Program-made: the position numbers and the translations under genes
Shown: piece by piece, positions 1 to 40,881 of the stretch
How the letters are laid out: each line of letters starts with the position of its first letter
Numbering within the stretch: position 1 is the stretch's first letter
The notes under the pieces: model-generated
The model's database searches: none
What the model was told of the DNA's origin: nothing
Seen by the model: only the letters and a program-made list of their open reading frames with translations
From: Gymnogyps californianus
Taxonomy: Eukaryota; Chordata; Aves; Accipitriformes; Cathartidae
Direction of reading: 5' to 3'
NCBI RefSeq assembly: GCF_018139145.2
Contig: NC_059479.1
Span: forward strand, 682,001 to 746,000
DNA length: 64,000 nt

Positions 1-596
1 GCAGCTGCCTACTGCAGAGGCCGCCTGTGTGGCACAGAGGCTGCAGAGTGGCTTTGCCCAGGCTTTGCATTTCAGGTATAGCATACCTGCCTCCTTTCCC
101 CTTTTTCACCTCATTTTCTGCTGCTTTCTCAGGGACGACCGGAAGGTGAGAGCCAATGATGGCCATTAAAATTGGGAGACTCCCCAGTGGTTTGGGTTAT
201 GACATGGCCTCTGCCGTCCGCCCCGTCAGTAGGTGTGCAGTGGCTCGGCTGGTCAGGGTGGCTGTTTGGGACTGTCCCCTGGGTGCCGGGGCCGAGGCCG
301 TCCCACGGGGCACACGGCAGCCGGTTTCGGTGCAGCTCCGGGCTGGAGCAGCCTTCTTGCGCAGCAGAGGAAAGCAAAAGGAAAAAGAGCCGTGGGCTTA
401 CCCGGTCCTGGGCTGGTAGAGGTGGGGCTTGAGATGCGGCTGGGACCCAGCGTGTGAAAAATAAACTGTCAAAATAAGTAAACGGAGCATTTGAAAAGAA
501 AAAAGAGAATTTAATTTGGGAGATTTGAGAATGGATTTGTGCACCTGTGCTTGTTGAAGTTATTTGTGCCCCCTGGGCTGGGAGGCAGCCTCTGAG

Positions 597-653
597 CTGC
601 TGCCCGCTGCCATCCCTGCTGCCCGCTGCTGTCTCTGCTGCCTGCTGCCGTCT
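597..653 (+). repeat. Three-copy 19-bp minisatellite
   Basis: Three imperfect copies of a ctgctgcccgctgccatcc-like unit, at 597-615, 616-634 and 635-653. The repeat lies in AR intron 1. CTG-rich, with no sign of coding function. Confidence 0.8.
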
Positions 654-2165
654 CAGCTGGAGAGCCCCGCGCCGCTGCTCCTGGGAGCTGTTGTTGGGAG
701 GACCTTCTCCTGAGAGCGTGCTAGTTCTGCCTGCCCTCACTGCCAGGGATGTTTGGAAAACCCATTGTCATCTGCTAATGTTTATTTAAATCCAATGGGG
801 ATCCAGTTCCCATATGTGTTTACCACGGGCTGTCCCTGTTGTTCACACTGTGCACCATGCTCTGCTCTCTTAGAGATGCTATCTTGCCTCTCCGCCTCCA
901 GCAGTTACACATGAAAACAAGGCATGGTCAGTTTAGAAACATATTCAAGGCTATTTAGAAAAAAGGAAATAAATTCAGTGTACAAGGCTGCATGTTTATA
1001 GATTAAACTGCTCAAAGCATTTTAACAGATGGGATGCTCTAAAGTTTCCATGCAGGCCTTGTTATCTGAATCAGGGCGGCTTAGCGACTGTGGATTGAAG
1101 ATTTAGTTCAGCTCTGGCTGAAGCCAGTGGCAGCAAAACGGGAATGTGCAAGAGGACATGAGACCCATGCCTGAAGTGAAGAGTCGTGCTCTTAGCTAAA
1201 CGTGGGTCTTGCACCTCGATGTGAGTCGTAGACCAGTCATTTGTCCAGGTATGAGCCACGCAGCTCCATTGACGGAAAGCCAGTTATTTTTAATATTGTA
1301 TTTGAAAATGTCATGTGCAGATGATGCCATTTTAAAGACAACATTTACTACTGATAACATCACAGTATCTCGGAAATGACAGTACTTGAAATGACTGGAC
1401 AGGATTCTGTGTCATCCAAGTTTGTGTGCAAGTGCTTATTCAGTTCATGGCTCAGCATCTTCTTGAGCATTATGGCCAGGCAGATTTTTAGACATGGCGT
1501 TGTAAAGGTGCAAAACCACCAGCCACTTTCCCGAAAGGGCAAGGTGTGTGACCAAAAGCACTCTGCTCCAGGGATTCCCAGCTGATGGCTGGTCGGGCCG
1601 GGATGAGCTGGGGTGCATGGCAGCTGCCATGGGTGGGCAGGCAAATCCCAGTTAGGGATTCTCCGAAGGCCAGTCCAGCTGAGTCCCCGTGTTTGCAAAT
1701 CCACCGCATTGCGCTTTAGCAGATATGTTTCTGGACAAGGCAGCTAAATCCCGGAGCAGGTTCCATGCCCGCTGGTGCAAGCACTGGCACTGAGCAGTTC
1801 TCGCAGTGAGCTGATGCCACGAGGAGGTTGTGCCAGCCGTCAGGACACAGCCGTGTCGGGAACAATGCTGCAACGTTTCACTTCAGTCTGGTGGGTCGTT
1901 CTGCTGCAATTGTTTGAGTAATTTTAACATGGAAAATGTAGTCAAATGTAAGAGTGAAGGAGGTGGAAATTGTGTTTGTTCAGTTATGTCAGACTGATGG
2001 AAAACAGAGGGAGTGTAAGGAATATGCATTGTGTTATATTAGCATGGTGAATTGCTTAATGAATTAATCTTATTCAAGCAGATAGGTGTGGACTGCAGAA
2101 GCCATGCAGATAAAGCAGCAAACATACTTTCTCATGGTCTGTCTTAGGAGTCAGAAGTTCTGGGC

Positions 2166-2185
2166 GGGGGGGGGGGGGGGGGGGG
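2166..2185 (+). repeat. Run of 20 G
   Basis: An uninterrupted G run of 20 nt preceded by GGGC. Potential quadruplex former in AR intron 1; its length in the assembly may be unreliable. Confidence 0.9.
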
Positions 2186-5100
2186 CAGTTGAGCCTTGGC
2201 TCCTTTTGTGTAGCGTGTGCCGTCTGTTGCTGAGATGGAAACTTTCTTTGTGGGTTATGAGAAGTGGTTGACTTTTCTCTTATCCATGATTGCCCTTGGT
2301 TTTCTGGGTGTCTTGTGAAATCCGGGCTGTTTCATGAAATTAACTATTGACAAACAAGTGCTTGCATTGCAAAATTGTAGTTCTTACTCTACAGAAATAT
2401 TTGCATGTGGCAGGAGCTCAGTAGACTCTCTGTTTCCTTAAAGAACCCTTCTGAAACAACGGTAAAATTCTTTCTATAGCTGTAAGAGAGATACTGAGGT
2501 TGTTTCTTCTCCCCCCTGAAAACCGCCGTACTCCTTTGTGAGCAGCCCTGACCTTGGCCTTCAAGCCATGCACCAGGGCTGGAATCTCTGCCCGACGTCA
2601 CTGCTGCACCAGTTGTGTCTGCCTGCGCCGCGCTATCTCCCTGCTTTGCGTTTCTGAGGCGGTGTGGCACTTGCCATATATTGTGCAAACTAATTACGGT
2701 CGCGTATTCTGGAGCCCTCCGCAGCGGGCTCGGTGCTTGTTTTTGTCAGACCTCAGTATTCCTGTGGCTCTGTGGGGTGGTGCAGCAGGTACCGACGGAG
2801 TAAAAGGCCTTTCTCGGAGGGAAGCTTTTGAGCAGCCCATCGTGAGCCTGCTGCTCAGCCACCCCTGCGGTCCCTTGCGCCGGGGCGGAGGAGCTGCAGA
2901 CGGTGCTGGTCGCTGGGACCCCCATGCAGGTGGGGGTCTGGGGCTCTGCCCAGAAACCTGCCCGTCCCCACGCCCCTGCAGCCACCGTAAGCCATCTTTT
3001 TGGCTCGTTGCAGTGTTATTACCTACGTATTTTGAGAAAGTCCTTAAAAGGTCTCTTGGAAACTGGAAAACAGATCGTTAGGAGTACCATTATCACGGCT
3101 CACTCCAAGTCACCCACGTTTTAAGTTATGTTTTTCTTACAATTTTCCCTCTAAAAATAAAAAAGAAAAGGCAAATTGGCGTCTTTTTAAAATCAAGGGC
3201 GTTCCTGGGCAAATCCTTCCGCTCTGTGGACAGTGGCTGCCGGTAGTAAAGGTGCAGGAGCGAGCTGGAAGTCGCGTCGGTGCGGCAGGGCTCAGCCTGC
3301 AGCCGAGCCGCTCCCCAGCTGCTGAACCATCGCTCTCCCGAGCCGATGGGACGGCGGGGCTGACTGCTGCCCTGTGCAAACCCCGAAAGCAGGAGCGGTA
3401 CACCCGGGAGGAGCCTGCCTCCCAGCCAGGATTAACCTTGAGTGCCTGCCAGCTCCCTCTGATTCCCCTCCGTAAGTGGGCAGCTGGGGGCGAGACTGGC
3501 CGAGCGCACAGGGGTCTGCGGGGAGAGGCTGGGCGCCTCTGGGACGCTCTGCTCAGCACCCTTCATAGGTAGATGCACACGTATAGGTACACTAGATACA
3601 CACGTGCATGAAGGTATATTTGTACTTGCACAACTCTTCTCATGCAGAAACAGCTATTTAAAAAGCTACTCAGGCCTTAATGCCTAACCTACTTTGCAGC
3701 TTTAAATAATTAAGCCTCAAAAACACTCCAAGGTCTTCTGGGGGTCCTGCTTCTGTCATCACAACAGCTGCTGCTGTGAGAGTCGCTTCTGCTCACTTCC
3801 TATCTGAAATACATAGTGCAAGGAACAGGGAAAGCACAGAATGGAAGGCCTTATGGAAGAAGATAAATTAGCCCTTTTCAGATTTCTCATTGCGTAGAGA
3901 GGAGAAAAAAGGTGACGGGTCATTAGAGGAAAGGTCTGGTACTGCTGGAATCTAAAAAGTTGCTGGATAAATAAAGCATTTTTAGCAAGGCTTTTATATC
4001 TGCTGCTGGTTATTTCTTAGTAGTGTCCGCTCTACAGTAGCGCCTCAAACTGAGTGCCAAGGCTGTGTAGCGTAGGGTGCTTGTGCAGACGCGGCACGGG
4101 GGGAAGCAGGGGGTGCCCTGGGCCCTGCTGGGGACGGGACAGTGGGATTGTGCTGGGAGGGCGGGCGGGATGCTGGGGAGGGCGAGACAGGGAGATGTTT
4201 GTTGCATCAGGACTTAACTATGGCAGATGTGTTGCAGCCGACTGTATCTCCTCCATTTAATCAGCAATTCAAGAAAAGCCTTGGAAATTGAGATTGTCAG
4301 GGAAGGATAGTTGAGCAACATCTACAGATGAGTCACTGATTCTGATTGCTGCTGCTGAAAAGATGAGAAATCACTCAAAATGTTTCTTGCCTTAAGAATA
4401 GAGGACAAAATTGCTGCTCCAGTTGTTAACCTACTGTTTAGGTAGGATCCACATAGCTCTCATATGAGGAATAGAAGATAGCAGCATTCTTGAAGGACAC
4501 AACTGACAGCAAGATCAGAGGAGAGAGGTGAGCCTGGGTTTTGATCTCACCAATAATTGTCCCATTTCATGCTTTACTCTCAAGGTATGAGGGGCTTAGA
4601 AAAGACAGCCGTACTTCAGCAGAGCGCCCTGACCTGTGTGAAAGGCAAACTGCACCAGTACGCTGGTAACAGAGTTAGTCTTTGATTGAAATTAAGCGTC
4701 CCAGCTAGTTGTTCACATAACAGCAGCAACAGTCCCTTAAGTCCTGTCTGCGCCGGAAAGTATTCTTAGCCTATGGTCTGATTTAAACCAGTCAAATATT
4801 GGTTCCTTGTCTGTTCTTGAGGAAGCACTTTTTCTCATTTAAAACCTCTCTCTCCTCAGTTTAATTTATGTCTCTTGGGAAGCAGAATGAAAGGGAATGG
4901 ATAGTTGGGACTAAAGAAGCTACTCTTATTACCAGAATTAAAATATCTGAGCAAAAAATGATAACCAGGCAGCTGCCCCTACGCGAGTGCATCGTTGTCC
5001 TTGCCACAGTTCTCCTTAAGAGTGATTGCTCTTTAAGCTGTTGCACTGTAAGTAGTTTTAAGTCCTGATGTCCCTGGGACTTCTGCTTGTGCGAGTGCAG

Positions 5101-7515
5101 GTTGCAGGATCTCCCGATGTTTTGGGATTAGTGAAATGAGAGTGGGGAGAGGGGTGGGAGAGGTGGGGGACCGCGTGGGACTGCCTGCCCCGGTGCCTGC
5201 TGCAGTCGCAGCCCGGCAAGCGCAGGGCAGCAGCGCTGTGCATTGTAACTTACTGCAGAGATGGAAACCCCACTGGAAAAGCTAATGATTAGCACAGACA
5301 ACACGCATATCTTTCCTGAATTAAACCTCGGTGTTGCCAGCCGCTCTTTTGGTGTGTGAGATGTCCCCTTGCTTGCGTGGTACCCGGATGGGCAGAGTTG
5401 TCTGCGGACGCAGAGGGGTGCTGGCCACGGGCAGCAGTTCGGGGCAGAGGGGCTGAGAAGCAGGATAGCGTTCCCTTGCCCTGGGGTCTGTTTGACCCCT
5501 TTTTCTAAAAGTTGCAAGACTTTTCAGAAGATTCACGGTATGGGTTCCGGCTGCCATCTCTCCCAGGGCTATTTTCTGTTTCAGTGGATTTTGGGTTTTA
5601 TTCATACTGTGGGCCCAAATGGGGCTTTTCTGGGTAGAAAGAATTTTTCCAAGAAGTCCTGGCATTGTCACATTCGCTGTTAATATAATTCAATTTCTAA
5701 GAGCTCACCTGTAAGCATTCAAACAATACCAGAAACCAAAAGCAGATCTAATTGTGACCAAAAAGTTGTGGTGACCTACTGACTGTTCGAAGCTAATTGC
5801 CTCATCTGGTGTTTCGATAAAAAGCAGGTTGTAGCGAATAACTCAAAATGCTATTGTTCCCCATACTGCCTGGACATGCGTTTGACTTGTGATTCTGACA
5901 AGCGCCTCTCCTGCTGCCATGCCTTCCGAAAAAGCAGCTTCTCCATGGATCTGATCAAACAAGCGTGCGGCAATGTGTGTCGGGAGGGAGGCGGCAGGAC
6001 GGGTACCAGCCAAGAGGAAAGGGTTTGGGCATGCAGATGGAGGGAAGCACGAGGAATATGCAGTCGGAGAGGAGGGCTGGCTCTTGGAGCGTCTCGGTGC
6101 TGCGGTTAACGCGGCCGGTTGGCACTACGTCAGCCTGGTGTGCGTGGGCAGCGTGGTGCAGCGCGGCATGGGCGGGTGAAGTCGTCCCCCAGGGTCCCGG
6201 CTTGCAGGGATCCGGTCCCGCATTTGCAGCACCATGTGAGCTGCGGGCTGTGCTGGCCGGAGAGCGGTAGGAGGGGTGGAAGTGTGGAGCTCTGCCTCCC
6301 GAGCACCCCGGCACCGCCGCAGTCCTCTCATCGTGCTTGGCGCCTGCTCGGGTTGTGCCAGGGCTGCAGAAGGCTCTTCGTGCTTCCCCAGCAGAACTTG
6401 GAAGAGGTTATGTCAAAACTGGGGGTTGGGGAAGGCAGCAACAGGCAAAGATGGCCCCAGGTCTTCGTGGGAGTCCATGCTGTGCCCCTGCTAACACCTG
6501 GTTCCCATCCCCATCCTTGTCTCCAGCTACCTAGAGGGAAAACCCAAAATGGGTCTTTTGGACTACTGAGCTGGCAAGTGGAAAATGTGAAGCTCCGTAA
6601 TCCACGCTGACCCACCTCCAGCATTTAATCATAATTATTATATGGCAGACCCTGCAACTTTTATTTTTGGCTCTGAGGTTTGTTTTTGCCATTCGGTGGT
6701 TGGCAGCGCCGTGCTCTGCCCATGGGGCCGTCCCAGGGCAGGGACCTCGGTGGCTCTATCTCAATGTACGCTGTGTGACAGGGAGATGCAGAGGCAGCGC
6801 CTTTAGTCATGGGATGGGTATAAACAGGAGTCTACTGGGACACATTCACAGCAAATGCTTTATGTTTTCACCAGAGGCTTCTGGCTGGATTTAGTAGTCA
6901 TGTGGATGAGCAAGGCATCCTGGAAGAAGGTTCAGTCCAGCTCTTGCTGGGTATTGAAAGACGGAATAGGCAGAAAACAAGCAAGACAAAAAAGCAAGAA
7001 GAAAAGAATAGCTTAAGGGAGTTTGATAGCTTAGGAAAAATTAATTTGTTTAAATTAAGAATCAAAAGGATAAATTCATCTGTAGAGAAGTGACAACAAT
7101 GACCTTAATGGAGTGGGATCACGTAGCTTAATGAGCATGCAGAGTCCTTTTTTGATGTACAAGCCTCACTGTTGAAGCCAAAATTACATGAACACTGCAA
7201 CAGCCAGTCCCAGTCGCCTTCTCTTTCTAGGCTGTGCTGTCACCGTGCCTGTGCTTTGTCACACATTGTCACACATTGTACCTAGGGGCAATGCCAGGAG
7301 GGGTACCCCAGCATGGTCTTCTGCATGGGCAGAGCGAGGTTTGGCTTAGTCGTTGCTTGTCTCCTTTCTGATCCGTGCTTGGCTTGTCCCATCACCAAAA
7401 TGTTGGGTTTTGCCATGAACATTCTCCCAGGCGCCATCCGCTGCGCTCGCCCATAGCTCGTCCTAACCTCGTTTGCTGACCCTTTCCCTTGTTCTCTTTC
7501 TGTTCTACGCTGCAG

Positions 7516-35005
<27,490 letters not shown>

Positions 35006-38000
35006 TCTTCTGGAGGGACCTCCCAGCTCTGCCACCCCCATTTCAGCCATCTCCTGCCTGTTATTTCTGCACTACTGTACTGCAGTGCCTTGGGGAATCC
35101 CCTCTACAGAGGCGGCGTGCCAAGAAGATGGACAGTAACACACGACTACCTGCGGGGATTCCTGAGATTTCTATTTTTCCTGAGGTACTGAACTACCTGC
35201 CACGGCTTCTGCCTGGATTTGGCTGTCTCGCTGTGCTGGGACAGGGGGCTGTGGCATGGTGGCAGCGGCACCCTGTCTACGCTCTCTCGTTTGTGTGTTT
35301 TCCACAGTGACTTTTAGTGGCCCAGGGCCATGGGAGATTGGGAGAGGTGCCAGCAGTTGTTGGGTTTGGGTTTTTTTTTTTAAAAACGGAACAAGACAAG
35401 AAGCAGGTTGAACCTGTAAGTTTGGGTGTGGGTTACTTTACCACCCTCCTTCGGGACTTTTTATTTGCATTACAGTGCTGGGAAGCAGACAAGTTAAAAT
35501 ATTGCAGTAGAGAAGCAGAGAGGAGTTGGGGGGGATGAGATGAATTTGCAGCCTGATGAATTTACAGGACCTGCTGCTGGGTCAGAAAGCTGCCACGCAG
35601 CCGCTGTGGGACCTGCTCCGGACAGCACGCTGCCGCCGCCACCCGCGGCCCCACAGACCTGCCGGCGCAGCAGCACGGACCAGCGTTAATCTTAGCTGAT
35701 GGAGCATTACGGGGTTGTCAGCGAAAGGGCTGCAGGTGGAAGATGACCTTCGGAAATCCCCGAAGATGGCGGACGGCTACTGTTTTCCACCTAGGATGTT
35801 TTTCCTACGGCCGGTCAAGGTGGATCTCTGCCCCACAGACGCCCGGGCGCTCGGCAGTCCCATTCCCGTCCTCGACAGCTGCTGCTCCTCCGACACAGCC
35901 GTGCCCACCTCCGCAAGTGCCTGATGTCCTCAGACCTCACGGTCTCCCCTCCTCCTGTGGGCACCCGAAGCTCCCGGCCCAGCCCCTCACCAGCTCTGCT
36001 CCCGCTGGGTGTCCGCAGACCCCGGCTTTCCAGCTACACTACTTATTTTCCTTTTGTCCCAACTATTCTTTCTGATGCCAGCAGACGAGCGTCCCAGGAG
36101 CAAAGCGGCGGGGCCGGGATCTGCGGGACCTGCGAGGCCACGGGACTCCTGCCGTTAATCCTGTCCTTTGGGAGGTGGCTGTGGTAACCGGCTGGTGCTG
36201 CCGTGGCTCTGCAGGGGGTTGCAAAGGAAACGCCGAGGAGACCTTCTGCGCTTCCGAGCGGCGCGCACGGCTCCTGCTAACTGCCGTGGTTGATCGCAGC
36301 CCGGGGGGATGCCGTCCGTCCCACGCACCGTCCCGTCCCCAGCAGCTCCGCGTGGCGTGGTGGTGGCACAGCCTGCGCCCAGCACGGGCTGCAGCTCCGC
36401 CGTGAGGACGGATAAACGCGCCCTGGCTAACAGGGGCACTCGGTCCACAGCCGGTGAACGGGCTGAGGGGTCTGCAGCTGCTGGTGGCTGCCGGCAGTCA
36501 GGAATATCTGAGAAAAGCAGGCTTGGTTTGTCAGGCATAAGCACCGGCTTGACTCCGTTTCATACCTCAAGTTGAGAAGGAAACGCAGGCCCACCCGATG
36601 CCCGTGTTCAGATTTGTTTATTTGGTGGGCTACACTTCCCACAAAGTGGCCAAGCCCGCATTCCCCGCGGTATTTCAGTTCCCCCTGTGCCGCACAGCTG
36701 TGAGCCCACCAAAACCGCCTCGTCAGACCCGGCCGGGGGTGTCGGCGAGCGCGGCACGTACAGGCTCTTCCCAGGGTAATACTTCTCGTCAGGCGCTGTG
36801 CCACGGTCTGGCTTTGCTGACACAGAGATCTGCAAGGAGTCGTCGTGCCGGCGCAGGCGAGCAGCGAGTCCGTGCCTTGCTGCACGCGGCTCGCTGGCGG
36901 GCAGTGGTTTCGCCGCTGCGGTACGGAGCGGAGCTTGTGTCAGAGCTGTGCCCCCCCGGAGCACTGTGCCCATCCGGAGCGCTGGTGGGGTCCTGCGGCA
37001 CAGAGACGCCACGAGCGCCAAGCAAATGCCCGAGTCTGGAGAGGTGAACCTGATCCGACACGTGCATCACATCGCGCCGTGTTCCCCCTGCGTAATGCCA
37101 GCTACTTGTGTTTGTCAGATGTCTTTGAAAGCGAAGGGAATGAGGGGTAGGCCAATTGATTGACACATATGTGTCGTGCAGAAAACAGCACTGATGCTTC
37201 TGCTGCTTGGACCGTTCACGAGCTGAGCATCACCGTCAGCTCTTCAGGCAAAGCCCTCATGGTATGTCTGGGTTCTTTGCAAACTCTCAGTAAAACAAAC
37301 ACTTAATTTTCCTGATAGTTTTCAATCATGCTATGGGATTTTCATTAAGGGAAGGGGTAGGGGGAAAAAAACCAAAACTATTGAAGGGGCGGATCTTTCT
37401 TTACAGTTGTTTGTAATGCATTTTCCTCCCCTGGTAGATATGGCTCTGATTGTGCTCTTCCTCCTGAAATCCCTTCATGTAGGTGGCAACAGAATCCGTA
37501 GATAACCTTCCTGAATGCCAGCCAACCGGACGGTGTTCTCAGTAGCTTTTCCTGTTTTAGAGGTCTGCAAGCAATTTAAATGTTGATATGATCTACTAAT
37601 ATTTGCAAATGAACCAGTAAAATCCTGCTGGTGCATTCCTCTCTTCTTGAACATTTTCTGGCTGTTAGCAGAAGAGTGCAATGAACAGCTGGGTGGGTAA
37701 TGCCCTGACCTCTGTCATCAACCGGAGGATGTTTATGAGCAATCGGAATAGCTCCTTTGGAGAGCTTTATATTTTGCACAAGCTCGTGTCAGTAAAGTTT
37801 TCATTAGCTAATGAGAGTGGTGGTATCCTGCTGGGTGCTTCTCTGCTGGGAGACTGGGAAGAAATCAATAGGGATTTGCATACACTGAGTTGCTGCTGGG
37901 AGCATAGTGCGAATGACAAATGGTTTAGAAGGGGATACTGCCTATGCCTCACCTGCCAGTGCGTGCAACTCGCGTGTGTGCAGCCTCTCCAGCCGCGTCT

Positions 38001-38410
38001 GTGTTAAGAAGGGAGCGGGAGCTCCCGTGAAGTACCCGCCGGCCGATGGGGCAGGGGAGCAGTCGGGCTGCCTTCGTCGGCGGGTGCCCCAGAGCCCTGT
38101 GCACTCGCGTGGGGCGCTGGGGTCATGTTCTCTGTCTCTTCAGCGTCAAAGTCAACTTCTGCAACTTTTTTATTCCAAAGTTGTCTTTTTATGATATTAT
38201 TAGAGGGATGACTGGAGGATGTGGGAACCAGGATCGCTAGCACCTCTGTGTGTATTTGCTGGGGGAGTTAACACTGTTGCCTTGTTTATTTTCATGGGCT
38301 GCTGCAGGAACTGGGGAGAAGAGAGGCTTAAGAAATACCAAAGCCCAGGTCCTGCCATATATCTTTGTACTTTGTGTTTTCTTCTGCGTTTTCTTGTCTA
38401 CTTTTGCTTT

Positions 38411-38416
38411 AATAAA
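38411..38416 (+). terminator. Possible proximal AR poly(A) signal AATAAA
   Basis: First canonical AATAAA I found after the AR stop. The following 50 nt are not obviously T/GT-rich, so it is weaker than the distal candidates. Use would give a 3.4-kb UTR. Confidence 0.25.
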
Positions 38417-38882
38417 GCAAAGAGAGTTTTACCAGCTTCACCATCGTGTAGAAGCTGTCCCTGAGGCTTCCCTCAGGACGGCCGAGCCCGGGAGAGGGGA
38501 CCCCCTTGGCGTCGCTGACTCGCGCAGCCAGGGCGCAGACCACCTCCGAGTGCCCCTGCGGTTTCACTGGCTCTGCTCTGGTTTGTACCTAGGAAGCGTG
38601 TGGGCTTCTGCGCTGGCTTAATCTGGGTCACGGCTCAGACCATCAGCTCCCGCCGAAGGCAGCGGATGCAAGGCAAGGAACACGCATGTTGGTGTTGGCC
38701 CGGGAGCAGCATTTTTGCACGGAAGGGTACAATTTCATGAGATAAAGGGTGCGAGATGAGGTTGCCTTTAGTTAGCGCAGGAGGAACTCTTCCTCAGTCC
38801 TGTGTAATGCCAGAAGTGAGCCAGATGATGCGGTGCAGTTGCATGCCCGGGCAGGCAGCGTTCCTGGGCCAGCAACCGCAGA

Positions 38883-38912
38883 CCTTCGCCCACCTTCACC
38901 CATCTTCGCCCA
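38883..38912 (+). repeat. Three-copy 10-bp tandem repeat
   Basis: ccttcgccca, ccttcaccca, tcttcgccca in tandem, within the inferred AR 3' UTR. Confidence 0.85.
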
Positions 38913-40443
38913 GCCGGCTCCTGGCAGCACCATCCGCGGTCAGCAGGGAGCTTCGTTTAGCAAGAGTAAGAGCTAGGGTAGCAGCTCTCTGCTTGGAGGG
39001 ACTGTGTGAGTGCTTCTGGAGAGCCTGGCAAGCATCTGAACGCTGTTCCCGTAGAAGTCAAGAGGCCCTTTGTGCTTGGCTTCAGGAAAAACGGAGTTAG
39101 GCCAGAGCAACAAGCATTGCACACCGTGCACGGCAAGGTAAATACCAAGTGAGTCAGCCCTGCGGAGGGAAGGCAGGACGCTCACTGCCTTTACTGCTGT
39201 GTGCTGGTTTCACACTTGTCGCTCTGGCCTGCGCGGTGCCGGTTGGGTCATTGCCACGGTCCGTAGGGATGCTGAGGTGGTACCCGAGGGGTCACCTGCC
39301 TCCCAGCCGGAGGGGCCGGCAGCGCCGCTGGGAAGAGCTGGCCTCCCTTGCAGAGTCACCTGCCAACACAGGCTGTCTCTGCAGCTCCCTGCTACGTGCG
39401 GCTGTCACTCCACTCGCTGATCTCTCTCCCTAGATCTTTCAATAACATAATATATGTTAAAAGTATATATATATTAAAAAAAAAAAAGGCATGCCCCATT
39501 TTATATTGCTAAAGATATCTATTTAATGTAATGCTCTAAGAGAGTTTCTTTTATGATTGCGCACTGATTGCAACTAAATATTTTTCAGGAGGTGAGTCAG
39601 TATGTGCCAATATTAATGGAAACTTTTAATAATTTTTTCTGGTTAGGTACTGCCCAGTTTTCAAAGGTCCATCCTTTCATGGCATGAACGGAGCATACAC
39701 TGGCCCAGTCTGGTGTCGGTATCTGCTTCTCCAGCTTTCTTGTAGCTGATTCTGCTTAGACAGGGATAGCATTTGCACTTGGGGGACGACGGAGTGTCCT
39801 TTATTTCTGCCCTCTTTGACTGCACAAAGTGTCCTTGCACTTTCGGGCAGAATCCGGGAATTCTAAAGCGGTAGGTGTTCTCTAACTGTTTCAAAGCAGA
39901 CTTGTAGAGGCACAGAACAAGTTCCTTGCACCGTAACGACTGGCCGAGTCACCCTCTGCACCGTCACGTCCTGGTTCCCCGCGGACAAACGCCAGCGTAC
40001 CCGGGAACTGGCAGCTGCGCCAGACGCCGGTGTGGCGGGGGGGACGGGCAGGGGTCACCAGCGCCGGGGCGGCTGGGACCGCGTGTGCCGCCCCGGGGCA
40101 GCGGGGATGGAAACCTGCCGCAGGGCTCTGGGCACGGCCGGGCGGCGGGCAGGGTGCTCCGGCCTGCTCACGGGGGGACGGCGGGGGTCTGGGGGAGAGC
40201 GGCGCAGGCTGCAGCCCTCCTGCACCCACCTACGCCCGCTCACCCGCCGCCAGGCAGCGCGGAGGGACTTCGGCTTGTTCCCTTTTAAAATGGCAGGGGA
40301 ACCTGCACTTGTGATTCAAAAAGTAAGTACCTGCGCCACATGTAAAACGACGACAGCAAATTTATAATAAGCTGCTCTCTGTGCCGGGTATTTTGTGTTC
40401 TGTAGCGATTTAATGCTGTTTTTATTTGTTAACATGTTCCTGT

Positions 40444-40449
40444 AATAAA
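40444..40449 (+). terminator. Candidate AR poly(A) signal AATAAA
   Basis: AATAAA lies in an AT-rich context and is followed within 45 nt by a T-rich tract (atattttattttctttgt), as expected for a downstream element. It would give a 3' UTR of about 5.5 kb. This is one of several alternatives. Confidence 0.4.
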
Positions 40450-40718
40450 AAGAGTTCTCTATATTGATATATTTTATTTTCTTTGTAATAAGCCAAAAAG
40501 CTCATTGCTGGTGCCTTTTTGCCGGGGGAGGACTCCCAGCCCACAGCTATATTCATGAGAGTAACAAAGCGTAATGTCTCTGCAATCGCTCGTTTCACCA
40601 TAGCTGAGCAAAGTCGTGAAGCAAGCACCGCGGGATTACCAAAAGGAAAAGAACAAGTAGCTTACAGAACGGGCAGAAAGACTTCCAGGTACAATAACGT
40701 GGTTATTTCCCTAGGCCC

Positions 40719-40748
40719 GGTTCCAAGGCGAGCGGTTCCAAGGCGAGG
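40719..40748 (+). repeat. 15-bp tandem duplication
   Basis: Two copies of a ggttccaaggcgagc-like unit in tandem. The second copy ends in gggc. Located in the distal inferred AR 3' UTR. Confidence 0.85.
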
Positions 40749-40881
40749 GCTTAAGCTTTCAGCTTCCTACGCCTGACATGGAAAAAGCCTTTGCCCTGTT
40801 TCGGTGGGACTTTGCTGCTGCATTACGAACCTTTATCCTCTGCAAGATGTGCAATGAGGTCGAAGCGTACACATATCATTT

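Larger units (their letters stand above)
1..7515 (+). other. AR: End of AR intron 1
   Basis: No exon of AR or any other gene was recognised. The long N-terminal exon would read a transactivation domain joined in phase to LDTGREHV; no such ORF occurs, so exon 1 lies upstream. The region mixes GC-rich segments (1-720, 2560-3560, 5100-5500, 5950-6600) with AT-rich ones. It includes a three-copy 19-bp repeat near 597-653, a run of 20 G at 2166-2185 and a short TGTCACACAT duplication at 7257-7276. ORFs on both strands in the GC-rich parts look like chance reading frames. Confidence 0.85.

Noticed and set aside
129..740. 203-codon - strand ORF in AR intron 1
   Set aside because: Spans GC-rich repeat sequence, no similarity recognised, antisense to AR; treated as chance.
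1..7515. Search for AR exon 1
   Set aside because: No frame with a transactivation domain joining in phase to LDTGREHV; exon 1 must be upstream.
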